64,000 bases of DNA, from assembly GCA_007713455.1 (NCBI GenBank), contig VMRT01000016.1, positions 175,380-239,379 on the forward strand, in the 5' to 3' direction. Position numbers and translations under genes: made by a program. Positions 15,032 through 22,823 of this stretch are shown piece after piece. This stretch comes from Pseudomonas sp. Lineage in GTDB: Bacteria; Pseudomonadota; Gammaproteobacteria; Pseudomonadales; Pseudomonadaceae. How positions within the stretch are numbered: the first letter of the stretch is position 1; each line of letters begins with the position of its first letter. The notes under the pieces are model-generated. The model did not search any database. It saw only the letters and a list, made by a program, of their open reading frames with translations, and had not been told where the DNA came from.

Positions 15032-17749
15032 TCATGCCGCAGCCCCCTTCAAGTGGTCCCAGCCGTCCACATCCCAGCCCGCCAGCTTCGCCTTCGCCCG
15101 CCACCCCGCCACATGCTGGCCAAGCGCAGCTGCGTTCATAGATGGGGGCAGGGAAGAGTCAGGGTCACTGGGAAAGAAGAAGGCCCCGAAGCGCCGGTTC
15201 GCCCCCTCCGTCCAGGGGATCGACCGCGTCTTCTCGACCTCGGAGCTGATGAACAGGCTGAACTTCGTCTGGCTCATCGCGTGTTCACGGTTGCGCTGGC
15301 ACCACTCGAGGAACAGCGCATAAAGGTCCGTCGAAAGGCACGCGCCCCAGAGCTCGCGCCCCAGCTCCCCGTGCTGCCACTGATTGAGGAAGGTCTGCCA
15401 GCCAGCACGCGATAACGCCACCAGCCGCTGCCGGGCATCCGTATGCGGTGGCCGAGTGCGCTCATTGAAGTCGCCCAGGTTCACATCCAGCAGCCAGCCA
15501 TAAAGGGCAGCCACGCCCCCGTTCGCCAGCTCCGCACCGATCGCGCGCTGCCGTTCCTCCGGCAACGTCTCCAACGGCCACATCACCAGAAAGCGTCGGT
15601 CCGACTCACTGATCGGCCAAGGCAGTATCTCGTTCGAGAGGAACACCGCATTCATATGGTTGGCTTCCTCCCAACCATTGATGAACTTCGATTCCATCCG
15701 CACCGTCTTGCCGGTGATCAGATGCTTGATCTTGCCAACCTGGTTGTAACGCTGGTCGCGGCTCACGACTTCCTCGAACACCGCCCAGAGCTTCCGGCTC
15801 TGCCAGGCATTGAAGTTCGATTCCAACTGCGTCTGGCCCACCGTCGCCGCATACGGCCCATACAGCGCCCCGAGCGTATCGGCGAACAGCAAGCTCTTGC
15901 CCGAGCCCTCCATCACCGAATGCATCAGCACAGCCGTGTCCAGCTTCGCGCCCGGGTGCTGCAGCGGATAGGCCAGCCACTTCACCAGCCACTGCAACGG
16001 CGCGTCCTCGTGGTTGCACAGAAACGAGATCAACCACCGCAGGTTCTCGCACGCCGCGTCATCGCGCACCGGCTCAAGCGGCAGCCCCTCGAAGGTGTTG
16101 ATGTACACCGCCGGGTCCTTCGTCATCGTCGGGTCGAACACGATGTGGTCCACATCCACAGTCCGCCGCTCGGCGCTGTTCAGCCACAACGCATAGGCAT
16201 CGCCCAGCGCCATCTTCACCGCGCCTTCCGGAATGCGCCGCTTCTTCTCGCGGTCCCATACATCCTTCGTCCCGTCGATGTACACATACCGCTCGATGGG
16301 CGTCATCCCCAGCGCCGAGGCCTTCTTGCCAGCCATCCGCCGCGCCTGCTCAAGCTCGCGCACCGTATCCGCGCCGATCAGCTTCTTGGCCACGTCATCC
16401 GCCCAGGCCTTCGCCAGCGGCTTGCTCACCAGCGCCTCGAACGCGGTCTTCTTCATCACCGCTTTCTTGTCCTGGTCCCAGACCTGCGTGGTGCCTTCCA
16501 CCAACGCAAACCGCCGCAGGATCTGCTCACTGGTGAAGCCCACCCCCTGCCCCCCGGTGTCGGAGGAGCCGGCCGGCGCTGCGGCTTCGTCAGCGGATGG
16601 GGTCGGGGAAGGCTTGCCAGCAGCAACAGCAGCGTCGAGCTGCTGCGCTACCGCATTCAGCCCCAAGGCCACATGCACATCGTTCCAATCTTGCCCCGCC
16701 TCGCCTTCGGCCGGCTGCGTCGGGAAGGCCGCAATGCCGCCCACCTCACCCGCCGCCGCTTCCGCCTTCTTGCGTCCCGGGTTGCCGGGTTTCGTCGGGT
16801 CATCGTCACCGGCAACCACCAGCAGCGCATCCGGACATTGCGCCACCAGGTCACGCGCTACCGCCGGCATGTTGCCGGAGTCCAGCGCCATCGCTACCGG
16901 CCAACCCTTCGCCATATGCACACTGGCAGCCGTCGCATAGCCCTCGGCCTCGCCGATCACCGTCGCGCCTTCCAGCTCACCCAGCACATGCCGGCAACCC
17001 GCCTTGCGCCCGTACTTCGGGAACAGCTTCGTGCCCTGCTCGTTGATCGCCTGCAGGCTCCACAGCTTCCCCGCTGCATCGCGCAGCGGAATGGCAATGC
17101 TCCCCGCCTTGAACATCAGGAACGACAGCGAATCCGGCCGGGGCTTGGGCATGGCCGCGAAGAACTCGCGCGTCTCGCTCCCCACCCACACGTCGCAGCG
17201 CTGCCGCTCGTCATCGATGGCCAGCACAACCGTGTAATGGAAGTAGCCAACGCCAAAAGCCCCCACCCGCTTGCGTTCCAGGTAGGGGCTCTCGCCTTGC
17301 GGCTTGCAGTGCTTCGTCCAGATCAACTCGCAGGCAGCGGCCACGGTTTCGCGCATTACCTGCGCCCTCGCCTCGTCCGCTTCGATCTCAGCCTGGCGAA
17401 CCGCACGCCGCGCTTCCGCCTCGGCATTCAGCCTGCGTTTCTCCTCGGCAGTGATCGGCTCCCGGCGCGGCCGCCAGCCCTCGTCCTTCGCCAGCTTGAT
17501 GACCGTGCCCATGCCCGTGCCCGCCTTGCGGAACGAGCGCCACACCGTCTTCGCATCCGCCGTGCTGTAACTGTCAGCACCGGCACTCCAGGTATCCCAG
17601 GCATCGAACCCGTTATTGCCGAACTCCGCCTTGATGCCCATGCCCACCAGCAACCAGGTATCGCGGTTATCGGCGTGGATGTACTGCAGCAGCTCGGGGA
17701 GATCGGCCAGGGTGAGAGGTACGCGCTCAACCACGCCGCACCCCCGCAT
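15032..17749 (-). CDS. Phage primase-helicase (PriCT-2, toprim-like and D5/DUF5906 helicase)
   Basis: 905 residues. The N-terminus has a PriCT-2-like domain (ELLQYIHADNRDTWLLVGMG ... WDTWSAGADSYSTADAKTVW). The middle has a toprim-like part (VIGEAEGYATAASVHMAKGW ... LLVVAGDDD) preceded by a zinc-poor region. The C-terminal third is a superfamily-3-type helicase of the DUF5906/D5 family, with Walker A EGSGKS and Walker B LWAVFEEV. It would prime and unwind the phage origin, probably the iteron array immediately downstream. The start is uncertain: ATG at 17749, or GTG at 17734 with a G-rich leader. Confidence 0.85.
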   Translation of the reverse strand: MRGCGVVERVPLTLADLPELLQYIHADNRDTWLLVGMGIKAEFGNNGFDAWDTWSAGADSYSTADAKTVWRSFRKAGTGMGTVIKLAKDEGWRPRREPITAEEKRRLNAEAEARRAVRQAEIEADEARAQVMRETVAAACELIWTKHCKPQGESPYLERKRVGAFGVGYFHYTVVLAIDDERQRCDVWVGSETREFFAAMPKPRPDSLSFLMFKAGSIAIPLRDAAGKLWSLQAINEQGTKLFPKYGRKAGCRHVLGELEGATVIGEAEGYATAASVHMAKGWPVAMALDSGNMPAVARDLVAQCPDALLVVAGDDDPTKPGNPGRKKAEAAAGEVGGIAAFPTQPAEGEAGQDWNDVHVALGLNAVAQQLDAAVAAGKPSPTPSADEAAAPAGSSDTGGQGVGFTSEQILRRFALVEGTTQVWDQDKKAVMKKTAFEALVSKPLAKAWADDVAKKLIGADTVRELEQARRMAGKKASALGMTPIERYVYIDGTKDVWDREKKRRIPEGAVKMALGDAYALWLNSAERRTVDVDHIVFDPTMTKDPAVYINTFEGLPLEPVRDDAACENLRWLISFLCNHEDAPLQWLVKWLAYPLQHPGAKLDTAVLMHSVMEGSGKSLLFADTLGALYGPYAATVGQTQLESNFNAWQSRKLWAVFEEVVSRDQRYNQVGKIKHLITGKTVRMESKFINGWEEANHMNAVFLSNEILPWPISESDRRFLVMWPLETLPEERQRAIGAELANGGVAALYGWLLDVNLGDFNERTRPPHTDARQRLVALSRAGWQTFLNQWQHGELGRELWGACLSTDLYALFLEWCQRNREHAMSQTKFSLFISSEVEKTRSIPWTEGANRRFGAFFFPSDPDSSLPPSMNAAALGQHVAGWRAKAKLAGWDVDGWDHLKGAAA

Positions 17750-17948
17750 TCTTCTTGTCGGCGAACGCCTGGCAGTCGGTGCACATCCGGCACCCCTTCA
17801 CCGCGTCGCGCCGGGCCTGCGGAATCTCGCCGCCGCACCCTTCGCACTCGGTCAGGCTTTCGCCCTGGTACTGCACGCGGCTATCGATGATGCGCTGCAG
17901 CTCCTCGTCCTGCTCCCGCTGGGCACGCTCGATCAGATGTTCATCCAT
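17727..17948 (-). CDS. TraR/DksA-type zinc finger protein
   Basis: 73 residues: MDEHLIERAQREQDEELQRI..., then a C4 zinc finger (CEGCGGEIPQARRDAVKGCR followed by MCTDCQ). Small TraR-like proteins bind the RNA polymerase secondary channel and alter promoter choice much as DksA/ppGpp does. The gene overlaps both neighbours by a few bases, so it belongs to the replication operon. The ATG at 17948 was preferred over a longer upstream start because it opens the TraR-type helix directly. Confidence 0.85.
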   Translation of the reverse strand: MDEHLIERAQREQDEELQRIIDSRVQYQGESLTECEGCGGEIPQARRDAVKGCRMCTDCQAFADKKNAGVRRG

Positions 17949-18426
17949 GGCGCTGCTCCCCCATGGCCTGCTCCGCACCTGCCACGATCCCGAGAATCTC
18001 GCTGATCATCCGGTTCGCATGGCCGCGCAGTGTCTCGACCTCGTGCGCCTCCCATACGTTGTCCGCCGCGCCGTCATGCAGGCTGCCCACGAACTCGCCT
18101 TCGGCCTGCAGCAGCTTGCCCAGCGCCTTCAGCGCATCGCGCGTCGCCGGTACCGGCGTCGGCTTGAAGCTCACCACCCCATACACCTGCTCGAACCACG
18201 CCAGCACGGCCGGGCCCTGCACGAGCGCAATCACGCGCTCCACATCGTCCGCATGCAGGTGGTGGTCAGGGTAGGAACAGGAGAGGCGCTTCTGGAATGG
18301 GCCATACGGCTCTTCCAGAATCGCGCAAACGGCCGTGTGGCCCCCACGGATCGCCTCTCGGGCGTCCCTATCGATAGCCGCTTCCAGAGTGGTAAGCGGC
18401 CCATGTTCAAGCGTAGTAGCGCGCAT
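17941..18426 (-). CDS. Conserved phage hypothetical protein
   Basis: 161 residues starting MRATTLEHGPLTTLEAAIDR. No known domain was recognised. It has a cysteine/histidine pair region (CSYPDHHLHADDVERVIALV) and a helical C-terminal half. It is the first gene of the leftward replication operon (this gene, TraR-like, primase), separated from cro by about 340 bp of leader with a terminator, so antitermination may govern it. Clear Pseudomonas-type codon use and tight overlap with the next gene support it as real. Confidence 0.65.
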   Translation of the reverse strand: MRATTLEHGPLTTLEAAIDRDAREAIRGGHTAVCAILEEPYGPFQKRLSCSYPDHHLHADDVERVIALVQGPAVLAWFEQVYGVVSFKPTPVPATRDALKALGKLLQAEGEFVGSLHDGAADNVWEAHEVETLRGHANRMISEILGIVAGAEQAMGEQRHG

Positions 18427-18763
18427 TGGTAGTAAACCCCGCTGGCTACCATAGCCATAGGCCAGGGCAACGCCCTATCCTATGGCCACAGCAGCAAAAA
18501 CCCCGGTCGTATACGTGCTGTGTCCACCGGGGTTGCTGTTGAGGGAGTCAGGGGTGGTACCCGTCTCCCGGACCGCTGGGTCAAGGCTGCTTTACTTTGG
18601 TGAGTGGGCGCCTTGATTCCAGCCTCTACATCCACCTGCCGCCACGGCGTCAGGTTTGTTGCTCCTGGCCCTTCGGCCTGCCGGCTCCGGTCTGCTGGTG
18701 AGGCTCCCGGAACCGGCCCCCGCCGATACTGAAACTGTGCTGTGTCCGGCGGGGTTGAAAGGG
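18427..18763. other. Non-coding leader between cro and the replication operon
   Basis: 337 bp with no convincing gene. It contains the minus-strand terminator at 18,496-18,532 and two copies of the 11-mer GGACACAGCAC (minus strand, at 18,515 and 18,737), each followed by a similar CGGGG-like context. The arrangement (promoter, cro, leader with terminator, replication genes) resembles a lambda PR-nutR-tR1 region. Confidence 0.5.
18496..18532 (-). terminator. Terminator downstream of cro
   Basis: Minus strand: ACCCCGG, a 20-base loop, CCGGGGT, then TTTT. The flanking CAGCA/TGCTG can extend the stem. It is placed where an early tR1-like terminator would be. Confidence 0.55.
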
Positions 18764-18970
18764 TTACGCGGCTCGCTTCTTGCGCGATCCGACCGCTCGT
18801 ATTTCGACCGCTTGATAGGTGCCGTCGCCGCAATCTCGAACACGGATGTCGCGCCTGGAATTGAGCATTTGCGAAACAGCCCCCTGAGTAACGCCCAAGA
18901 TTTCAGCGATTTGGGGCTGCGTTCTGCCCTGGGCGAAATCCTTAAGGGTGACTCCAAGGTAATCGTTCAT
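18764..18970 (-). CDS. Cro-like repressor
   Basis: 68 residues: MNDYLGVTLKDFAQGRTQPQ, then a helix-turn-helix with IAEILGVTQGAVSQMLNSRR, and a basic tail (GSRKKRAA). Its size and divergent position relative to the S24 repressor identify it as the lytic-side regulator of the switch. AGG lies a few bases before the ATG at 18970. It should bind the shared operators around 19,000-19,075 and start the leftward replication transcript. Confidence 0.85.
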   Translation of the reverse strand: MNDYLGVTLKDFAQGRTQPQIAEILGVTQGAVSQMLNSRRDIRVRDCGDGTYQAVEIRAVGSRKKRAA

Positions 18971-18999
18971 GACCTGATGTCCGTTTGTGACCTGAGCAG

Positions 19000-19028
19000 A
19001 TATTAGCTGTCCGAATTTATTCGCGCAA
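19000..19028 (-). promoter_or_regulatory. Early leftward promoter (PR-like) for cro
   Basis: Minus strand: -35 TTGCGC (19023-19028), 17-bp spacer, -10 TAATAT (19000-19005). The octamer GCTAATAT that includes the -10 recurs on the plus strand at 19067-19074, a possible pair of inverted operator half-sites. Confidence 0.6.
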
Positions 19029-19042
19029 GAAGGAATTAGCGT

Positions 19043-19804
19043 GTGGAATATGATTTTAAAAGCACGGCTAATATGCTGGCGCCCATGAAGACAATCCCAA
19101 ACCACATTGCTGATGAAGCCGCACGCTTGAAGCAGTGCTATGAGCGCTGGAAGCAAGTGGCTCCTAAAGATCGAACGCAAGCCGTATTAGCCGAGGAACT
19201 CGGCTGGCAGTCGCAGGGTACGGTGAGCCAGTACATGACGGGCCGCCTCGAGCTGAACCTTGAGGCGTTGCTCAGATTCGCATCGGTCCTCGCCTTCAAT
19301 CCGCGCGAGGTGAGCCCCCGATTGGTCGATGAGTACTTTCCAAATGGATTCGTATCCAAAGGCACCATGGACATCATCGAAGGTGAGCTCCAGCAGGCAT
19401 CGCCAAAGGCTTCTAGGCGGCTGCCAGTTATAGGGAGCGTCCAGGCAGGCTCATTTTGTGAAGCGAATGACCTTTTCGAGCCAGGAGATGCTGAAGAGTG
19501 GATGGATTCATACGGCCCCGCTGGCCCTCACGCTTTTATCCTCAAGGTCGAAGGCTTCAGCATGGATCCGGATTTTCGACCAGGCGACAAAGTCGTCATC
19601 GATCCTGACGCGCAATGGTCCGCTGGAGATTTCGTGATAGCGAAGCGCGCAAGCGATCAAGCCGTCACTCTCAAGCAGATCCGATGCGAGGGAGAGCACT
19701 ATTACCTTTTCGCCACCAACCCCGCCTGGCCTGATCGCATCATTCGAATGGACGAGGAATGGCATATCTGCGGCCGAGTGCGAAGAAAAATTGTCGAGTA
19801 CTGA
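19043..19804 (+). CDS. CI-type repressor with S24 (LexA-like) peptidase domain
   Basis: 253 residues. The N-terminal helix-turn-helix includes QAVLAEELGWQSQGTVSQYM. The C-terminal S24 peptidase has the Ala-Gly cleavage region (GSVQAGSFCEANDLF), the nucleophile serine in KVEGFSMDPDF and the lysine in DFVIAKRASDQ. RecA-stimulated self-cleavage would induce the prophage. A GTG start at 19043 is chosen because AGGA lies 8 bases upstream; the alternative ATG at 19085 has no Shine-Dalgarno sequence and would remove 14 residues. It is divergent from cro. Confidence 0.9.
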   Translation: MEYDFKSTANMLAPMKTIPNHIADEAARLKQCYERWKQVAPKDRTQAVLAEELGWQSQGTVSQYMTGRLELNLEALLRFASVLAFNPREVSPRLVDEYFPNGFVSKGTMDIIEGELQQASPKASRRLPVIGSVQAGSFCEANDLFEPGDAEEWMDSYGPAGPHAFILKVEGFSMDPDFRPGDKVVIDPDAQWSAGDFVIAKRASDQAVTLKQIRCEGEHYYLFATNPAWPDRIIRMDEEWHICGRVRRKIVEY

Positions 19805-19837
19805 TTTTCTACAGATCGTTAACCAGGACGGGGCAGA

Positions 19838-20158
19838 ATGATAATTGACGAACGCCACCTACTAAACGGGCCACCTCTGCGCCTAAATGACCTCGTGGCC
19901 TTCTTACGCAGTTCAGGCAGGACCGAGAAATGCCCATTCTGTAGTTATGACGGTGACTGGGATATTCATGTCGAGCTGACTGATGGCGAATATGCTCCAA
20001 ACCCGCCGCTATCGGTATTCATGGCCGATTCAAAGAACGAACCGGACGCGCCTCACCGATGCGCCGCAATGACCTGTCCTCAGTGCGGCCACTTTTCGAT
20101 GATTAGCGAGTATCGAATCCGTCTGCATCTTGCTTGCAAGGGGTCTGTTAATGGGTGA
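19838..20158 (+). CDS. Zinc-ribbon protein, function unknown
   Basis: 106 residues with two CxxC pairs (EKCPFCSYDGDWDI and MTCPQCGHFSMISEY) that likely bind one zinc. The intervening region is acidic. It follows the repressor gene by 33 bp and overlaps the next gene, so it is probably cotranscribed with the repressor and expressed in the lysogen. A lysogenic-conversion or exclusion function is possible but nothing in the sequence shows it. Confidence 0.6.
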   Translation: MIIDERHLLNGPPLRLNDLVAFLRSSGRTEKCPFCSYDGDWDIHVELTDGEYAPNPPLSVFMADSKNEPDAPHRCAAMTCPQCGHFSMISEYRIRLHLACKGSVNG

Positions 20159-20429
20159 GTTGATCCGACCAGCGAGCTGGACAAAAAACGGCAACGGAAC
20201 AGATACTGGAGGCACACCCCCAGGAGGTGACAACATGGAAGCCCGTGTAGCCCGCCTTGAAACGCATATCGAGTACATACGCCGCGATCTCGACGAGGTT
20301 CTCGTCGACGTCAAGTCGATCAAGAGCCGGATGGCCTATTTCGCAGGGGCAGGTGTCGTCCTGCTCGGCATTTTTGCTTGGATAGCCAATAACCGCTTTG
20401 ATCAGCTGGTCGAGCTACTTGCCAAGTAA
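20151..20429 (+). CDS. Small single-pass membrane protein with coiled coil
   Basis: 92 residues: a Gly/Thr/Pro-rich N-terminus, a coiled-coil stretch (MEARVARLETHIEYIRRDLD ... DVKSIKSRM) and one membrane helix (YFAGAGVVLLGIFAWIA) near the C-terminus. This is the build of hemolysin XhlA-like or phage-lysogen membrane proteins. It overlaps the zinc-ribbon gene by eight bases and ends before a strong terminator, closing the repressor operon. The role may be superinfection immunity, by analogy only. Confidence 0.6.
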   Translation: MGELIRPASWTKNGNGTDTGGTPPGGDNMEARVARLETHIEYIRRDLDEVLVDVKSIKSRMAYFAGAGVVLLGIFAWIANNRFDQLVELLAK

Positions 20430-20449
20430 CACGAGAACCAATGCATACA

Positions 20450-20470
20450 ACCCGCTTCGGCGGGTTTTTT
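20450..20470 (+). terminator. Terminator of the repressor operon
   Basis: ACCCGC-TTCG-GCGGGT followed by TTTTTT, after the membrane-protein gene. It is identical over 27 bases, in inverted orientation, to the terminator at 1,226-1,247. Confidence 0.85.
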
Positions 20471-20595
20471 ATTGCCTGAACGGCGAGACTCATCAGCTGC
20501 ACGATCAGCCGCGCAACTTTATTCGCTGGGCTATTGCCATAATAAATTGGCTGAGCTAATGTCTCCACGTACCCACTCACCACGGGATCGCGACA

Positions 20596-20793
20596 ATGGA
20601 CACAGCACAGCACAGCAGCACCCGCTGCCCGGTCTTTCTGCACCCGGCAGCGGCATCCAACCCCTTCACCGTACGCCGCATCGAACGTGAAACCGGCCTG
20701 ACCGCTCACGTCACCCTGCGCACAGCTCAACTCAAGCGCCACATCCGCCCCACCTTCGAGAGCTTCGGCCCGTTCGGAGGCGACTGCGCATGA
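20596..20793 (+). CDS. Small phage protein, unknown (first gene of early operon)
   Basis: 65 residues (MDTAQHSSTRCPVFLHPAAA...SFGPFGGDCA). It has a basic middle (VRRIERETGLTAHVTLRTAQ) and no known motif. It overlaps the following gene by four bases (ATGA) and opens the rightward early operon that extends to 28,801. The start region contains the recurring word GGACACAGCAC. Small genes of this type at this position are common in Pseudomonas prophages. Confidence 0.55.
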   Translation: MDTAQHSSTRCPVFLHPAAASNPFTVRRIERETGLTAHVTLRTAQLKRHIRPTFESFGPFGGDCA

Positions 20794-21491
20794 GCACCTT
20801 CTCCCTCACCAGAGGCAGCGAAGCGGCCCTTGGCATGCTCGCCAGCCAGGCCGGCACCGAAACCCTGCTGCTCACCCAGCCCGCCCGCGAGCTGCGCGCC
20901 GAGCTGAGCATCGAGCCCTTCACCAGCGACAGCGGCAATCAGCTGCTGGCCGTGCTGTTGATGCGCGAGCAGCGCCACAGCATGACCCTCCAGCGCGACG
21001 ACGGCGCCAACGTCCAGCACCTGGCCGATTGGATCGTGGCCGTCGCCAACGGCACGCTGGATACGGCCGAGGCCGTTCCGCAGCGCGCTGATCCGAGCGA
21101 CTTGGCAGCTGCCACGGCGGCATTCCACGCCGCCGCTCACGAGCTGAACGCTCACGCAGAGCCAGCCCCGGCGCAGGATGAGCAGTACCCGCCATGCGAT
21201 TTTTGCGGTGTCATTCCAGACCATCACCCTTGGCACGGCAGCGGGATGTTCAAGGGCTTCGATAGCCCGCACATTCATGCGTGCAACGACTGCCGGCACC
21301 TGCTGCCCAGTCGCCCCGCGCACACCGAGCAGCAGCCGGAGCAGATCAGCCTAGAACCAGCGTTACACAAGCTCTGCGCGGAATGGGAGCGCCAGAAACG
21401 CCTGTTTCCTGAGTTGAACCGGGGCGGCTGGATGGACCTCGCGATCTCAGAAGCTCGCCGCGCTCTGTCGGCCACCAGCCCCAAAGCCTGA
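20790..21491 (+). CDS. Hypothetical phage protein with cysteine/histidine cluster
   Basis: 233 residues. The N-terminal half is a generic alpha/beta region. The C-terminal half has a possible zinc site (PPCDFCGVIPDHHPWHGSGM ... HIHACNDCRHLLPSR) followed by an acidic helical end. No family was recognised. It is coupled to the preceding gene through overlapping start and stop codons and lies in the early rightward operon. Confidence 0.55.
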   Translation: MSTFSLTRGSEAALGMLASQAGTETLLLTQPARELRAELSIEPFTSDSGNQLLAVLLMREQRHSMTLQRDDGANVQHLADWIVAVANGTLDTAEAVPQRADPSDLAAATAAFHAAAHELNAHAEPAPAQDEQYPPCDFCGVIPDHHPWHGSGMFKGFDSPHIHACNDCRHLLPSRPAHTEQQPEQISLEPALHKLCAEWERQKRLFPELNRGGWMDLAISEARRALSATSPKA

Positions 21492-21502
21492 GGCCCGCCA
21501 GC

Positions 21503-21778
21503 ATGAACCGCACCCTCGACCAGGCCGCCGCCGTACTCGGCATCGGCCCGCGCAAGATGCGCGCCCGTATGCGTGAGCTGGGCCTGCTCAACCACGCCGG
21601 CGAGCTGATCAGCACAGAGCGCGGCCGGGGCCGGCTGTTCGTCGATACCCGCAGCCGCTGGAACCCGGCCATCAAAAGCTACACGCACTACGGCGTCGTC
21701 ATGGCCACCGAGGCCGGGATCGCCTGGCTGGCCGATCAGCTGGGCATCACCGTCACAAAGAAGGACGCCGCCGCATGA
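21503..21778 (+). CDS. KilAC/phage-antirepressor-type DNA-binding domain protein
   Basis: 91 residues: LDQAAAVLGIGPRKMRARMR, ELGLLNHAGELISTERGRGR, LFVDTRSRWNPAIKSYTHYG. This is the winged-helix pattern found at the C-terminus of KilA/antirepressor proteins (KilAC). Here it stands alone, without a BRO-N or KilA-N domain. It is probably a small regulator that binds DNA in the early operon. Overlap with the next gene is four bases. Confidence 0.65.
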   Translation: MNRTLDQAAAVLGIGPRKMRARMRELGLLNHAGELISTERGRGRLFVDTRSRWNPAIKSYTHYGVVMATEAGIAWLADQLGITVTKKDAAA

Positions 21779-22140
21779 CCACCTCTGCCACCCAACACGC
21801 GATCGGCGCGCTCAAGCTCACCAGCCTGCACCTGGACCACCCAACGGTGGTACCCGCGAAAGTGCTGCGCGGCGCCTGCTCGGAGGCCATCGCCCACCTG
21901 CAAGCCAACCAGCCCCACGCGGACGACCTCGGGCGTCTCTGGTGCGCGCTGTTCGCCGTGCTGCCGGCCGGCTACCTGCCGCACGTCACGCTCACCCTGG
22001 AGCAGGCCGCACTGTTCGCCTGCGTCATCACAGATGGCACCGGCAGCGTGGTCGACCGGCAGGCCGGCAAGACCATCGAGGGCATCACCGAAATGATCCG
22101 CCTGCGCCTCCCGGCGGGGCGCGGGGAGGCGCAGCCATGA
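21775..22140 (+). CDS. Hypothetical phage protein
   Basis: 121 residues (MTTSATQHAIGALKLTSLHL...RGEAQP), predicted mostly helical, with a central run of hydrophobic segments (LWCALFAVLPAGYLPHVTLT). Nothing diagnostic is seen. It overlaps both neighbours by four bases (ATGA), so it is translated as part of a chain with the KilAC-like gene and the PrtN-like gene. Confidence 0.5.
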   Translation: MTTSATQHAIGALKLTSLHLDHPTVVPAKVLRGACSEAIAHLQANQPHADDLGRLWCALFAVLPAGYLPHVTLTLEQAALFACVITDGTGSVVDRQAGKTIEGITEMIRLRLPAGRGEAQP

Positions 22141-22394
22141 AGCCACAACCGCAAACCACGCTCGACACCCTGCGCAGCCGCTACCCCGGCAACTACATCA
22201 CTGCCGAGCAGCTGCTCGCCGACCACCTGCCGCACATCACCACGGTCAAGCACCTGCGCCGCAAAGTCCGCGAAGGCCAGCTCAACCTCAAGATCCGGCA
22301 GCTCGACCCCAGCTCCAACCGCAGCCCCTGGGTCATCTACCTACACGATCTGGCCGATTGGCTGGATCAAACCGCCGCCGCGCAAGCGGCATAA
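22137..22394 (+). CDS. PrtN-family (pyocin activator-like) regulator
   Basis: 85 residues. The core, ITAEQLLADHLPHITTVKHL, RRKVREGQLNLKIRQLDPSS and VIYLHDLADWLDQ, follows the PrtN pattern of a short winged helix with a conserved basic turn. PrtN activates pyocin late genes by binding P-box sites. A phage-borne relative may activate this prophage's own late promoter or interact with host pyocin control. The start at 22137 overlaps the previous stop. Confidence 0.7.
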   Translation: MKPQPQTTLDTLRSRYPGNYITAEQLLADHLPHITTVKHLRRKVREGQLNLKIRQLDPSSNRSPWVIYLHDLADWLDQTAAAQAA

Positions 22395-22434
22395 CCCGCC
22401 CCACCAAGGGCAACCAAAAGAGGCACAGCACGCC

Positions 22435-22782
22435 ATGAAACCCACAGATACCAGCGAGTTCATCAACTCCCTCAACGCCAGCGTATTCGCCCAGCAGGTC
22501 GGCCGCGCGCTCTCCGACGTCGCCGCCGGCGTGGTCGACCACGGCAAGCCGGGCGAGGTAACGCTCAAGTTCAAGCTCAAGCAGATCGGCCAGAGCAACC
22601 AGGTCACCGTCAGCCACACGCTGGACTTCGTGCAACCCACCAAGCGCGGCAAGAAGCGCGAGGACACCTCCCTCGACACGCCCATGTACGTCACCGAGAA
22701 CGGTCTTGAGCTGTTCCAGACGAGCCCGACCGACCAGATGTTCACCCGCGAGGAAGCGCCGGTTAAAGCCCGCGAAGTCTGA
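22435..22782 (+). CDS. Hypothetical phage protein paired with DUF2303
   Basis: 115 residues (MKPTDTSEFINSLNASVFAQ...AREV). The segment GEVTLKFKLKQIGQSNQVTV looks like two beta strands and the C-terminus is charged. It is encoded just before the DUF2303 gene, with which it commonly travels in recombination/replication-adjacent phage operons. No enzymatic motif. AGAGG precedes the start. Confidence 0.55.
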   Translation: MKPTDTSEFINSLNASVFAQQVGRALSDVAAGVVDHGKPGEVTLKFKLKQIGQSNQVTVSHTLDFVQPTKRGKKREDTSLDTPMYVTENGLELFQTSPTDQMFTREEAPVKAREV

Positions 22783-22823
22783 GCCGCATCACCAAGCCCC
22801 ACTCACCAAAAGGATGACACAGC

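Noticed and set aside
15443..17890. An 815-codon open frame on the plus strand
   Set aside because: It is the antisense of the primase-helicase gene, an artefact of high-GC codon use. The minus-strand reading has the helicase motifs and a proper start context.
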